Source: CALAGJ01 sp964293305
GTDB lineage: Bacteria > Bacteroidota > Bacteroidia > Chitinophagales > Chitinophagaceae
Direction: 5' to 3'
NCBI GenBank assembly: GCA_964293305.1
Contig: CAXYYO010000003.1
Coordinates: 1 to 64,000 of the forward strand
Length of the DNA stretch: 64,000 nt
The translations under genes were made by a program, and so were the position numbers. Below are positions 34,552 to 45,500 of the stretch, one piece after another. Numbering within the stretch: position 1 is the first letter of the stretch; every line of letters starts with the position of its first letter. The notes below the pieces were generated by a model. That model worked only from the letters and a program-made list of their open reading frames with translations, had not been told where the DNA came from and made no database searches.

Positions 34552-37500
34552 CTACATATTTCTTCTATACTGCCCTCCTACTTCATACAATGCATTTGTA
34601 ATTTGACCTAAGGAGCAATAGCGTACCGTATCCATCAATTTTGCAAAAAGATTTTCATTATTTATAGCAGCTTGTTGTAGTTCTTTTAGCTTAGCTGCAC
34701 TGTAAGCTTTATTGTGCAGGTGAAAAGATTTTACATTTTCAATTTGCTGTTCTTTTTCTTCTGTAGTACTTCTGATTACTTCACTAGGTATAACGGTAGG
34801 ACTGCCATTCTTATTCAAAAATGTATTTACACCCACTAGTGGCAATTCGCCTGTATGCTTTTGATGCTCATAGTAAAGGCTTTCTTCCTGTATTTTATTT
34901 CGCTGATACATACGCTCCATAGCACCCAGCACTCCTCCCCTTTCTGTTATACGGTCAAACTCCGCCAGCACTGCATGCTCTACCAAGTCTGTCATTTCTT
35001 CAATCAGAAAACTACCCTGTATAAAATTTTCGGTTTTTGCACTGCCCAGCTCCCTGTTTATAATAAGTTGAATAGCCATTGCCCTGCGCACACTCTCTTC
35101 AGTTGGAGTAGTAATAGCTTCATCATAAGCATTAGTATGAAGACTGTTGCAGTTGTCATAAATGGCATACAAAGCCTGCAATGTGGTACGTATATCATTA
35201 AAATCTATTTCCTGCGCATGCAGGCTTCTACCACTTGTTTGTATATGATATTTTAATTTCTGGCTCCTGTCATTTCCTTTGTATTTTTGTTTTATTGCCT
35301 TAGCCCATATACGTCTAGCTACCCTTCCAATTACACTATACTCAGGATCCATGCCATTACTAAAAAAGAAAGAAAGATTTGGTGCAAAATCGTCAATATG
35401 CATACCACGGCTTAGGTAGTATTCTACATAAGTAAAACCATTTGCTAATGTAAAAGCAAGTTGTGTAATGGGGTTAGCACCCGCCTCTGCTATATGATAT
35501 CCACTGATGCTTACACTATAAAAATTACGCACTTTTTGTTCAATAAAATATTCCTGTACATCACCCATCAATTTCAGTGCAAACTCTGTTGAAAATATAC
35601 AGGTATTCTGTGCTTGGTCTTCTTTCAAAATATCAGCCTGCACTGTGCCACGTACCTGCTGCAAAGCTGTTTTTCTGCAATGCTCATATACATCCGCAGG
35701 CAGTACTTCCTGCCCACTCATGCCCAATAGTTGTAAACCCAATCCATCATTACCCTCAGGTAGTCTTTCAGGAGCCGCAGGATTATAATAAACGGGCTTA
35801 ATGCCATGTGCATATTTTGATGCGAATACTTCATTCATCCTAGCTTCCAATCCAAGTTCCTTAATCTTCTTTTCACATTGCTGATCAATAGCGGCATTCA
35901 TAAAAAATGCAAGCAGCATTGGAGCAGGCCCATTGATAGTCATGCTCACAGATGTGTTTGGTGCACACAAATCAAATCCACTATATAATTTTTTGGCATC
36001 ATCTACAGTTGCAATGCTTACACCGCTATTACCCACTTTGCCATATATATCAGGTCTGTAAGCCGGGTCTTCTCCATATAGGGTAACACTATCAAATGCT
36101 GTACTCAATCTTTTGGCAGGCTGACCCACACTTACATAATGAAATCTTTTGTTTGTTCGCTCCGGACATCCTTCTCCGGCAAACATTCTTGTGGGGTCCT
36201 CGCCTTCCCGCTTTAGCGGAAATACTCCAGCTGTATATGGAAAAGAACCGGGTAAGTTTTCCTGCAATTGCCAGCTAAGAATATCGCCCCAGTCCTTATA
36301 TTTTGGCAATACTACTTTTGGAATTTTTGTACCACTTAATGATTTTGTTATCAAAGGTTGTTTGATTATTTTATCCCTTACTTGGTATTCAAAAAAATCC
36401 TTACTAAACTGTTCTTTTGTTTGCTGCCAGTTATCAAGCAGTAACACAGATTCTGGGTGCAGCTTGCTTTTCAAATCATTAAAAATCTGCATTAATCCAT
36501 CCTGGGGTATTATTTTTTTATTTTGCACTACGTGCAATGCATAGCATTGAGTGGCTATATCAGCCTGCTCCTTTACCCATGTATCATAATTCCTATTATT
36601 TTCTGCTATTTCAGACAAGTACCTTACTCTACCCGATGGGATAACAGCCTGCGATACTTTTGCTGTTTCGCCAAATATGATTGTACCAAATATTATATTG
36701 CATTTATCCTGTACTTTCCCCATCAGCAAGCTAAATAATTGGTTTACACCATCATCATTAAATTTGCTGGCCATGGTACCAATAATGGGCAAATCATTAT
36801 CGGAGGTTTCCCATAATTTATGATTACGTTTATATTGTTTACGCACATCTGCCAATGCATCCAATGCACCTGCTTTATCAAATTTGTTGATACAAATAAG
36901 ATCAGCATAATCCAGCATATTTATTTTTTCTAATTGAGATGCTGCACCATATTCCGGTGTCATTACATACATACTCACGTCAGAAAAATCGAGTATACTG
37001 GCATCACTTTGCCCCACACCTGCACTTTCTAAAAGAATACAATCAAATGCAGCAGCACGGCATACTTCGATGGCATCTTTTACAGCAGTGCTTAGTGCAG
37101 TATTATCATCCCTAGTGGCAAGGCTGCGCATATAAGCACGGGGATGAGAAATGCTATTCATACGAATACGGTCTCCCAATAAGGCACCACCTGTTTTCTT
37201 TTTTGATGGATCTACAGAAATAACGGCAATCGTTTTATCCTGAAAATTTGTAAGAAACCTTCGTACAATTTCATCCGTAACAGATGATTTACCAGCTCCA
37301 CCTGTACCTGTAATACCTATTACCGGAGGTACCAAATCCTTTGCATGAATATTTTTTATTTCAGTTAATATATCAACATTACTCCCTCCATTTTCCACTT
37401 GGGTAATGGCCCTTGCTATTCTTCTTACATCTTTTACTTCATCCAAAGGAAGCTTACCATTCCATGCATGTTTATTCAGGGTTTGTATAGAAGTATTAAT

Positions 37501-37905
37501 GACATCTTCAATCATGCCTTCTAAACCCATTTTTCTACCATCATCCGGACTATAAATTTTTGTAATGCCATAATGATGCAATTCTTCAATTTCCTGAGGA
37601 AGAATTGTGCCGCCGCCACCTCCAAATATTTTTATATGACCACAACCACTTTCATCCAAAAGGTCTTTCATATATTTAAAAAACTCAACATGTCCACCCT
37701 GATAACTCGTTATGGCTATGGCATGAGCATCTTCTTCAATAGCACATTCCACAATTTCTTTTACGCTTCTGTTATGGCCCAAGTGTATGATTTCAGCACC
37801 CAAACTCTGCATTATTCTACGCATAATATTTATTGCAGCATCATGTCCATCAAACAGAGATGCCGCTGTAACTATACGTACTTTGCCCTTAGCTATATCA
37901 CTCAT
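34552..37905 (-). CDS. icmF: Fused isobutyryl-CoA mutase IcmF
   Basis: A 1117-residue single-chain coenzyme-B12 mutase. The N-terminal B12-binding domain (about residues 1-140) has DGHDAAINIMRR, IIHLGHNRSV and FGGGGGTI. A G-protein chaperone domain follows (about 150-420) with P-loop GTGGAGKSS (about 199-207), SVDPSKKKTGGALLGDRIRM and NKFD. The C-terminal mutase barrel (about 540-1090) includes DPTRMFAGEGCPERTNKRFH and ISGYHIAEAGANP. The order B12-GTPase-mutase is unique to IcmF, which interconverts isobutyryl-CoA and n-butyryl-CoA and carries its own reactivating GTPase. The RMFAGEG stretch favours IcmF over methylmalonyl-CoA mutase; related acyl-CoA activities are possible. The gene is monocistronic, convergent with the PorP/SprF gene. 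Confidence 0.94.
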   Translation of the reverse strand: MSDIAKGKVRIVTAASLFDGHDAAINIMRRIMQSLGAEIIHLGHNRSVKEIVECAIEEDAHAIAITSYQGGHVEFFKYMKDLLDESGCGHIKIFGGGGGTILPQEIEELHHYGITKIYSPDDGRKMGLEGMIEDVINTSIQTLNKHAWNGKLPLDEVKDVRRIARAITQVENGGSNVDILTEIKNIHAKDLVPPVIGITGTGGAGKSSVTDEIVRRFLTNFQDKTIAVISVDPSKKKTGGALLGDRIRMNSISHPRAYMRSLATRDDNTALSTAVKDAIEVCRAAAFDCILLESAGVGQSDASILDFSDVSMYVMTPEYGAASQLEKINMLDYADLICINKFDKAGALDALADVRKQYKRNHKLWETSDNDLPIIGTMASKFNDDGVNQLFSLLMGKVQDKCNIIFGTIIFGETAKVSQAVIPSGRVRYLSEIAENNRNYDTWVKEQADIATQCYALHVVQNKKIIPQDGLMQIFNDLKSKLHPESVLLLDNWQQTKEQFSKDFFEYQVRDKIIKQPLITKSLSGTKIPKVVLPKYKDWGDILSWQLQENLPGSFPYTAGVFPLKREGEDPTRMFAGEGCPERTNKRFHYVSVGQPAKRLSTAFDSVTLYGEDPAYRPDIYGKVGNSGVSIATVDDAKKLYSGFDLCAPNTSVSMTINGPAPMLLAFFMNAAIDQQCEKKIKELGLEARMNEVFASKYAHGIKPVYYNPAAPERLPEGNDGLGLQLLGMSGQEVLPADVYEHCRKTALQQVRGTVQADILKEDQAQNTCIFSTEFALKLMGDVQEYFIEQKVRNFYSVSISGYHIAEAGANPITQLAFTLANGFTYVEYYLSRGMHIDDFAPNLSFFFSNGMDPEYSVIGRVARRIWAKAIKQKYKGNDRSQKLKYHIQTSGRSLHAQEIDFNDIRTTLQALYAIYDNCNSLHTNAYDEAITTPTEESVRRAMAIQLIINRELGSAKTENFIQGSFLIEEMTDLVEHAVLAEFDRITERGGVLGAMERMYQRNKIQEESLYYEHQKHTGELPLVGVNTFLNKNGSPTVIPSEVIRSTTEEKEQQIENVKSFHLHNKAYSAAKLKELQQAAINNENLFAKLMDTVRYCSLGQITNALYEVGGQYRRNM

Positions 37906-37927
37906 AATTCTTTTTTTAGCAAGGCCA

Positions 37928-37935
37928 CAAAGATA
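37928..37935 (-). promoter_or_regulatory. -7 promoter element upstream of icmF
   Basis: TATCTTTG on the minus strand is a perfect TAnnTTTG box 23 bases before the icmF start. No good TTTG is found at the usual distance, only TTA, so only the -7 half is supported. Confidence 0.4.
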
Positions 37936-38302
37936 GCCCTGTGTTGGTTTACTTTAACAGTTGTTAGTTTTATGCTCCCAGTTTGCTAATCCTATCACGT
38001 AGGTTCATCATTCTAAAGTATTGCTTATTCTAGATTTTGCATTTTACTTTTTTATTGTAGAGTAAAAAGTCAACGGAGAAAAGATTTTGTGGAAGTATTT
38101 TTATGGTTTAAAAATGGGACTGAATACTTTCCAGGATATGAAATACATTTATTTTTTTATTACTCAAAGTATAATTTTAAAGCCACTGATAAATGAAAGG
38201 TTAAGCTACTGGCTTTTAAATATTTTTAAGAATAGATCCTCTCCCCTATTTTTACGCTTTCACTGTGAGTTTTATTGCAGTAATCTCTAATCAAAATTTA
38301 TT
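37936..38302. other. Intergenic region between icmF and aminotransferase
   Basis: A divergent gap without a supported gene. It holds an imperfect hairpin ACTTTTT/AAAAAGT near 38046-38070. Promoter activity for both neighbours is expected here, but apart from the icmF -7 box no clear promoter motif was found. Confidence 0.35.
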
Positions 38303-39637
38303 ATGGGTGCTATTCAATTGAACACGGCCATACCAGGCCCAAAGAGTAAAGAAATTTTAGAAAGAAGAAAAAACGCTTTGCCTGCGGGGCTTGCCAAATC
38401 CACTGATATATGTGTGGCTTCTGCTGAAGGTGCTGTGGTTACTGATATGGATGGTAATACGCTGCTTGATTTTGCAGGCGGCATTGGCATGATGAATATT
38501 GGGCATAGCAATGAAACAGTAATTGGCGCTGTAAAAAATCAATTAGATAAATACACGCACACTTGTACACTCGTTACCACTATTGAGCCTTATGTTGAAT
38601 TGGCTGAAATACTGAATAAGAGTACACCGGGAAGCTTTCCCAAAAAAACGCTATTGGCAAGCAGTGGTAGTGAAGCGGTAGAAAATGCGGTGAATGCTGC
38701 CAAATATTTTACAGGTAGAAATGCAGTACTTTGTTTTGAAGGTGGCTATCACGGTCGTACCTTACTAACCCTTAGCCTCACTAGTAAATATGCACTTTTT
38801 AAAAAAGGCATGGGCAGCATGGTAAGTGATATTTACAGAATTGCAGCGCCAAATGTGTATCGCAAACCGGACAGTATGTCCGAAGAGGAATATATTGATT
38901 TTTGTATAGCACAATTGGAAGTAGCCATGATAGCGCAGGTATCGCCGGAGGCACTCGCTGCCATTATCATAGAACCGGTGCAGGGTGAAGGTGGTTTTAT
39001 AACTATACCCAAAAAATATCTAGAAAAAATAAGAAGCATTTGTGATGAATATGGCATAGTAATGATAGCAGATGAAATACAATGCGGTTCTAGCCGTACA
39101 GGAAAATTTTTGGCCATTGAACATACCGGTGTAGTGCCGGATTTGGTGTGCATGGCAAAATCTATTGGTGCAGGGTTTCCTATTAGTGCGGTAACAGGCC
39201 GTGCTACCATTTTAGATGCCCCACACTTAGGTGGAGTAGGTGGCACTTATGGTGGTAGCCCCGTAGCATGTGTGGCAGCTATAGAAACCATCAAAATTTT
39301 ACAGAGCGATGCATTTTATAAAAGAGTACATGAAGTAGCTGCAATATTGCAAAACAGCTTAAATGGATGGAAAGAAAAATATAATTGTATTGGGGATGTG
39401 CGTGGCTTAGGTTCCATGCAATTGATAGAATTTGTAAAAGACAGAAAATCAAAACAACCTGATATGGAAACTGCTATGGCTGTTATTAAGAAAGCGACAG
39501 CAGATGGATTGATTATGATTAGAGCCGGGTTGTTTAGCAACTGCATTAGACTGCTGCCGCCTGTTGTTATTACAGACGATCAACTTGCCGAAGGCCTTGC
39601 TGTGCTTGAGTCTGCAATAGCAGCGGCACAACAATAA
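38303..39637 (+). CDS. Class III (GABA-type) aminotransferase
   Basis: A 444-residue PLP enzyme. Motifs in order are DMDGNTLLDFAGGIGMMNIGH, SSGSEAVENAVNAAKYFTGR, FEGGYHGRTLLTLSLTSK, IIEPVQGEGGF, VMIADEIQCGSSRTGKFLA and MAKSIGAGFPISAVTGR. The PLP lysine is about residue 286 in AKSIGAG. These fit 4-aminobutyrate aminotransferase (GabT) best, moving the amino group of GABA to 2-oxoglutarate. Other omega-amino substrates (5-aminovalerate, beta-alanine) are possible in this family, so no symbol is given. It starts with ATG after a long leader and stands divergent from icmF and convergent with the hypothetical gene ending at 39660. Confidence 0.88.
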   Translation: MGAIQLNTAIPGPKSKEILERRKNALPAGLAKSTDICVASAEGAVVTDMDGNTLLDFAGGIGMMNIGHSNETVIGAVKNQLDKYTHTCTLVTTIEPYVELAEILNKSTPGSFPKKTLLASSGSEAVENAVNAAKYFTGRNAVLCFEGGYHGRTLLTLSLTSKYALFKKGMGSMVSDIYRIAAPNVYRKPDSMSEEEYIDFCIAQLEVAMIAQVSPEALAAIIIEPVQGEGGFITIPKKYLEKIRSICDEYGIVMIADEIQCGSSRTGKFLAIEHTGVVPDLVCMAKSIGAGFPISAVTGRATILDAPHLGGVGGTYGGSPVACVAAIETIKILQSDAFYKRVHEVAAILQNSLNGWKEKYNCIGDVRGLGSMQLIEFVKDRKSKQPDMETAMAVIKKATADGLIMIRAGLFSNCIRLLPPVVITDDQLAEGLAVLESAIAAAQQ

Positions 39638-39659
39638 ATATTACTCGGGGATGATATTT

Positions 39660-40490
39660 TTATTGGCATGTATAGATAATAGTACCCAGCAAATTGTTTT
39701 CTTTACTAAAAAGTTTTTCAGTTTGTTTTAGACCTTTGTCGTTGTATTCATAAACCCATGCATTATAGTTAGTGCCTCCGGTTACCATTTGCCGCATGAG
39801 GGTAAGATAGCCTGAAGCATTATAATCGTAAGTAAAATCGGGTAATAATCGCTGTGCCAATACATTGAAACGTACAATATCTGATATTTGATTTTGCTCA
39901 TTGTAGTAATAATAATATCGCTCTGCCTCTCTTCCATTGCGTAGCCAAATTTCTTCCATCACTTTACTATTTTCAACTTTAAACCGCACAACCATGGTAT
40001 CTGAAATATCCTTAATTCGATACATTGTAGTTGGTGTATTTTCATGGTATATCCATAGGTGCTGCTCAGTGGCATGTATGTCCATTGCAGCATCATCATA
40101 AGTAATTTGGATAGTTGTGGGCATATTGTTTTGGGTATAACTGAATAGAGTAGTTGTCTTTATTTTCTCGGTGCTGTCTATAACTTTCTTGAGTAGGTTG
40201 CCATCATAAAATTCCCATGTAATGGATATACCACCTGTAGGTATTTCAGTTGAGGTATAAACCTCTACTCCTTTTTTACGGAGTTCTTTTTTGTAAGAAA
40301 ATCTTTCAACTATTTCATTATATTCATTGTAACTTTTGGCAGTAACAATGTTTGCATTATTAAGCACCAATAACGCATGATTATTTGCATTGGCCTGTTG
40401 CAAAATGATATCATTATAATAGTATTGTGCAGATAGTTGTACTGTTATTAAAGTGAGTATAAAGTAGCAAATTATTGACTTTGAAAACAT
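39660..40490 (-). CDS. Secreted protein of unknown function
   Basis: I do not recognise the family. From the ATG at 40490 (276 residues) there is a clear signal peptide (MFSKSIICYFILTLITVQLSAQ). A series of short strand patterns follows: VERFSYKKELRKKGVEVY, WEFYDGNLLKKVIDSTEK, ERYYYYYNEQNQISDIVRF, FTYDYNASGYLTLMRQ and WVYEYNDKGLKQTEKL. These resemble the Y.YD..G. repeats of RHS/YD-repeat-like Bacteroidota surface proteins, suggesting an extended beta structure. A start at 40529 would prepend 13 residues without benefit. It is exported to the periplasm or surface; no sorting domain is visible at the C-terminus. Divergent from the DUF3667 gene. Confidence 0.72.
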   Translation of the reverse strand: MFSKSIICYFILTLITVQLSAQYYYNDIILQQANANNHALLVLNNANIVTAKSYNEYNEIVERFSYKKELRKKGVEVYTSTEIPTGGISITWEFYDGNLLKKVIDSTEKIKTTTLFSYTQNNMPTTIQITYDDAAMDIHATEQHLWIYHENTPTTMYRIKDISDTMVVRFKVENSKVMEEIWLRNGREAERYYYYYNEQNQISDIVRFNVLAQRLLPDFTYDYNASGYLTLMRQMVTGGTNYNAWVYEYNDKGLKQTEKLFSKENNLLGTIIYTCQ

Positions 40491-40565
40491 AGAGTAAAGC
40501 AAATTTGAGGCGCAATGTAGTAATGACATTAATATTGCAGCTATTATTCAAAAAAATTCACAATA

Positions 40566-41780
40566 GTGTCTGCACACAAGCTTAGAAAGGAAAAAAATTG
40601 TTTGAATTGCAATGCAGCAGTTGCGGGTCGATTTTGTCAGGTATGTGGTCAAGAAAATATAGAGCCGGATGAAAGCTTTTGGCAACTTTGTGTGCATTTT
40701 GTAGCAGACATTTTCCATTATGATGGAAAGTTTTTTCGGACCATTAGGTTATTACTATTTAAGCCCGCATATATTACAAAAGAATATATAAGGGGTCGTA
40801 GAGCAAGCTATCTGCATCCCATTAGGCTATACATTTTTACATCTGCCGTATTTTTTATTTTCTTTTTTACATTTATAGTGAGTGAGGAAGATACCGAAGA
40901 CTTTGCAACAGAAGCGACTGAGAAGCAACAATTAGAAGAAAAAATTGATTCAATTCAAAGCGTCTTATCTGAAAAAATTGAAACCATAAATGATTCTGTT
41001 AAAATAGAAGAAATCGAGAAAACACAACTACAACTTACTAATATATCAGCACTTTTATCGAATGATAGCACAAAAGATTTAAGCGGTATAGATTCACTCA
41101 TCAATGAAACGGATTGGTACCATTGGGATGCTGATAGCACAGAACTTTTAGGGAAAGAACAAAAAAATATTTCAGCTGATTCTATAAATAATAGACGTTT
41201 TAATTTTATGGGTGATGCAAATTTGCCTCCAACCATAGAAGCCTATACCAGCCTGCAAAATGCACTACCAAAAGAGAAAAGAGATGGCATGTTTAAAACT
41301 TGGTTTAATGAGAAACAAATCGAATTGAATGGAGCCTACAGAAAAGACCCAAAAGCATTTTCAAAAAATGTTATAGATGGTTTTTTGCATGCATTACCAA
41401 AAATGTTATTTATCAGCTTACCCATTGTTGCATTCTTTTTTCAACTCTTGTATTTGAGAAAAAAACACAAACATCATCAATATGTATATCATGGGGTATT
41501 TACGATACACTTATATGTAATGATATTTTTAATGTTACTGTTTATATATGGATTTAATGCGCTGTCAGACACCACCGGTTGGTCCCTATTTAGTATCATC
41601 AGTAAAATATTGTCAGTATGCATATTATATCATTCATATAAATCCATGCGCAACTTTTACGAACAAAGCAGAAGGAAAACAATATTTAAGTTTAGTATTG
41701 TACTTATGCTAGTTTCCATTTTGTTATCTATACTTACACTGTTATTCTTTATAAATAGCGCCTTCAGTTTACATGCATAA
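40566..41780 (+). CDS. DUF3667 membrane protein with zinc ribbon
   Basis: A 404-residue protein, GTG start. A zinc-ribbon (CLNCNAAVAGRFCQVCGQ, about residues 13-30, four Cys) is followed by the family core LCVHFVADIFHYDGKFFRT and YIRGRRASYLHPIRLYIFTS. A first membrane segment lies near 92-112. A charged helical loop (about 115-240, E/K/S-rich, probably coiled coil) comes next, then four or so membrane helices to the C-terminus. DUF3667 is confined mostly to Bacteroidota and its role is unknown. It sits eight bases before mazG and heads a compact four-gene plus-strand cluster with mazG, an NtrY-like kinase and a PolX homologue. Confidence 0.85.
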   Translation: MSAHKLRKEKNCLNCNAAVAGRFCQVCGQENIEPDESFWQLCVHFVADIFHYDGKFFRTIRLLLFKPAYITKEYIRGRRASYLHPIRLYIFTSAVFFIFFFTFIVSEEDTEDFATEATEKQQLEEKIDSIQSVLSEKIETINDSVKIEEIEKTQLQLTNISALLSNDSTKDLSGIDSLINETDWYHWDADSTELLGKEQKNISADSINNRRFNFMGDANLPPTIEAYTSLQNALPKEKRDGMFKTWFNEKQIELNGAYRKDPKAFSKNVIDGFLHALPKMLFISLPIVAFFFQLLYLRKKHKHHQYVYHGVFTIHLYVMIFLMLLFIYGFNALSDTTGWSLFSIISKILSVCILYHSYKSMRNFYEQSRRKTIFKFSIVLMLVSILLSILTLLFFINSAFSLHA

Positions 41781-41788
41781 ATTTACTT

Positions 41789-42550
41789 ATGAGCCAGTCT
41801 TTTGATCGATTACTACAAATCATGGATGAACTCAGGGAACAATGCCCCTGGGATAAAAAACAAACCATACACAGTCTGCGTACATTAACTATTGAAGAAA
41901 TGTATGAATTAGCAGATGCTGTAACTGAGGAAAATTGGCAAGGGATAAAAGAAGAATTGGGAGATTTACTTTTACATATAGTATTTTATGCCCGAATAGG
42001 TAGAGAGCAAAATGCTTTTACGATAGATGCAGTTATTAATACAGTTTGTGATAAATTAATAGAACGTCATCCACATATTTACGGAACTGTAAAAGTGCAA
42101 AATGAAGAGGATGTAAAGCGAAACTGGGAGCAAATCAAATTAAAGCATAATAATAAATCTGTACTGAGTGGCGTACCGATAAGTCTGCCCGCTTTGGTAA
42201 AAGCGATACGCATTCAAGAAAAGGCAAAACAAGTTGGTTTTGAATGGGAACACAGATCTGATGTATGGAAAAAAGTACAGGAAGAATTAGAAGAACTGCA
42301 AGAAGCTGTGCAGCAAGAGGATAAGCTGGCAATGGAAGAAGAATTGGGTGATGTTTTTTTTAGTCTTATAAACTATGCCCGTTTTATACATACAGATGCA
42401 GAAACGGCCCTAGAAAAAACAAATAAAAAATTCATTAGTCGTTTTAAAGCAATGGAGCAATTGGCAAAAGATGATGGTAAAACCCTATATGAAATGAGTC
42501 TTGCAGAAATGGATACTTTGTGGAATGAAATTAAAAAAATGAAACTGTAG
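41789..42550 (+). CDS. mazG: Nucleoside triphosphate pyrophosphohydrolase MazG
   Basis: A 253-residue all-alpha protein with two MazG domains. The first has CPWDKKQTIHSLRTLTIEEMYELADA, with the E..xE metal-binding helix, and KEELGDLLLHIVFYARI. The second has EELEELQEAVQQEDKLAMEEELGDVFFSLINYARF, where E, E, E and D bind Mg2+. It hydrolyses (d)NTPs to monophosphates plus pyrophosphate, cleaning damaged or non-canonical nucleotides and affecting ppGpp/NTP balance. Length and both domains match the E. coli-type full MazG. It is separated by only two bases from the downstream sensor kinase gene, so translational coupling is likely. Confidence 0.93.
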   Translation: MSQSFDRLLQIMDELREQCPWDKKQTIHSLRTLTIEEMYELADAVTEENWQGIKEELGDLLLHIVFYARIGREQNAFTIDAVINTVCDKLIERHPHIYGTVKVQNEEDVKRNWEQIKLKHNNKSVLSGVPISLPALVKAIRIQEKAKQVGFEWEHRSDVWKKVQEELEELQEAVQQEDKLAMEEELGDVFFSLINYARFIHTDAETALEKTNKKFISRFKAMEQLAKDDGKTLYEMSLAEMDTLWNEIKKMKL

Positions 42551-42552
42551 TT

Positions 42553-45500
42553 TTGATTAGAACAATAAAAAAAACTGCTATACGATATACGTGGTTGTTT
42601 CTTACAGCCGCATGGCTTTATACATTGTCATTTATTTTTAGCAATTATTTTTCGGGAAGTTCATCGCCTGCTAAGGCGGCAAATATTATTGAAAAATACC
42701 TCCATTCACAGGAAGATGTATTTGAACAAATAGTAGCTGATACCGCAGTATTACACGCATTGGTATCCGATCAACCTTCTGCGTATAAGCAAAATTTATA
42801 TAATGATGGTGTGGGTATATTTGCCTACCAAGTTAATGACATTGGAAATCCTGTATTAGTATTCTGGAATAATAATATTCTTCAGGCTGATATCAAAGAA
42901 TTACAAAAGCCTGATGGCAGTTGGATGAGTACCACCATCAATGGACATTTTGAATGTATAAAAAAGTCGTTTCGGTACCAAGGCCTTCAATGGTTTATAT
43001 ATGCTGTAATACCTGTAAAATGGGAATATTTTCTGACGAATGAATATTTGGAAAGCAGGTTTGCAGTAGAAAGTAACTTAGAAAACAATTATCAGATTCA
43101 TTATCAAAAAGGTGATGCCGCTATAAAATCAAAAAAAGGTGAAAGGCTATTTTATCTCGATAGAAAAGATAATACTAATCAAGAAAATACGGGGGCAGTA
43201 TCGGTTTTTTTTCGGTTTCTAGCAGTAATTTTATTTTTTCTATTTGTAGAGCGAATAGCCACTGCCTTAGCTGCTACACATGGCCTGTGGCAAGGCTTCG
43301 GATTGCTTTCCACTTGCTTAATACTTTTTAGAATAATATCTTACACCACAAATTTTCCATTTAAAAAAACAAGTATTGGATTGTTTGATCCTGCCATATA
43401 TGCATCAAGCAATTTAAACAGTTCGTTGGGCGATTTGTCGATAAATATTATCCTTATTTTTTGGCTTGTGGTATTTGTAAGAAAGCATTTGCTATCCGGT
43501 GGCAGCACTGAAAAATTATTTTCACCAAATCTAGCCAAACCCATAGCCTGGCTTTTAATCACCTTACTGCCTTTGTTGAGTTTTTATTTGGTAAAAATCA
43601 TAGTCAGCTTGATTATAGACAGCACCATCGTATTAGATACTGCAAACTTTTTTGCCCTTAGTATCTATACCTTTATAGGATTTATCATTATCAGCCTGGC
43701 TGTATATTGCTGGTTTTACATAACAGGTTTTTTTATTCTATATAGTCATAGGAATTCTGGTACAGGAGTATTTTGGAGGGTGGTAGTTTTAGCAGGAACT
43801 AGCCTCCTCTTTATTACTTTGGGGATACTGAGTTTAAATGATAATGTACTTTCATTAGGCATAGCAGCCTGGCTGATAGTATATTTTTTGCTGATGGAAT
43901 ATGGCAGTAACCCAATTACAAAACAGCTAATTCAATCCCCATCATTTATTCTTTGGGCCTTGTTTTTAATGGGTTCTGTAACGGCTGTAATGTCTTATCA
44001 AAACTTTAAAGAAGAATTTGAAACAAGAAAAAGGATTGCAGAAAAGCTGGATGAGCAAACAGATCCAGCTGCTCTATCGCTATTAAATATGACCATCTCA
44101 AATTTTTCTGGAGAGCGGATGCGTCTTCAGTTTGATCGGTTTTTTAATGGCGCAGAAAATCAGGCATTAAAAGATAGTTTAGTAAGTGAAAACTTTTCAG
44201 GTTATCTCAACAAATATGATACACATATTTATACATTTAATCAAGAGAATAAGCCATTATTCAATGAAGAAAATATAGAATATGATGCCATAAGAACTGT
44301 AATAGTTAATACAGGAAAACCGGCAGGTATTGATCAATTATTTTATTATGAAAATGCTGCTGATCGTTTTGGTTATATTTATGAAGATCGCATTTATACA
44401 AAGGATTCTGTGTTTAGAGGCAGCTTGTTTGTATTAATGAGTCCAAGAGCATATCAAAATGATGCGCTACAGCCAGAGCTCTTTAAACAATCTACCAATG
44501 CCACTAGCGATCTTACAGAGGATTATGCTTATGTAATATACAATAACGGACATATAGCAGATCATTTCAACAACTATAATTTTTCAGATGTGCTTACCCA
44601 AACAACTGAGAAGCACATGATGTATGACTTTAAAAAAAATAATGGTTACAGCGAATTATGGTATAGCCCGGGAAATAATAAAACGATTATAATCGTAAGA
44701 AAAGATAATACACTTATTAGATTCATTACACTATTTGCATATTTGTTTATTGTGTTTATTCTCACTGCATTTTTTATACATGCCATCAACCTTTTATTGC
44801 TACATGGCATTACCAGAAACAATATTTCAGCGGTATTTACTTTTAATATTCGAAACCAAGTGCAGGCCACCATTGCCGGCATCAGCATACTTTCCTTTGT
44901 AATCATAGGCGCAGCCACCATATCTTTTTTTATATTGCGATTTAATAAAAATAGTAAGAAGGAACTTACAGCCACAGGAGAAATAGTTGTGAATGAGGTA
45001 CAGGCATTACTCAATGCACAGGTTATTGATAATGCCATGCTCAAACCAAATTTCATAACAATTGACAACCCCTTGGATAGAATGCTGATTGAGATTGCAG
45101 AAAGACAGAAAACCAGTATCAATTTATATTCGTTATCTGGTAGTTTGTTGGCCACATCTCAACCCTTATTATTTAATCGGCAAATAATTAGTAGGTATAT
45201 ACAACCTGCAGCATTTTTCAAGCTGAGGTATGCAAAAAATATTCAAGTAAATCAAGAGGAAAAAGTAGGCAACTTTACATTTCAAAGCCTATACCTTCCT
45301 GTAAGAAATGATGCTGGTGAGCGTGTAGCATATATCAACATTCCATCCCTTAACTCACAGAATGAACTCAAACTGGAAATATCAAATTTTTTGGTAACAC
45401 TCATCACGCTCAATGCCATTATTTTCATTTTGGCGGGAGCCATTGCATTATTACTTACCAATAGAATTACTGCATCTTTTGAATTGATAGGCAGTAAGAT

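Noticed and set aside
37573..37989. A 138-codon plus-strand frame overlapping the start of icmF and the gap
   Set aside because: Antisense to the conserved B12-binding domain; the translation has no domain or signal and reflects the reverse of icmF codons.
38833..39246. A 137-codon frame antisense to the aminotransferase gene
   Set aside because: Shadow of a strongly conserved PLP enzyme; no independent support.
44646..45155. A 169-codon frame antisense to the sensor kinase gene
   Set aside because: It lies wholly inside a clearly coding region on the other strand and its translation is a compositional mirror of membrane-helix codons; no domain or promoter of its own.
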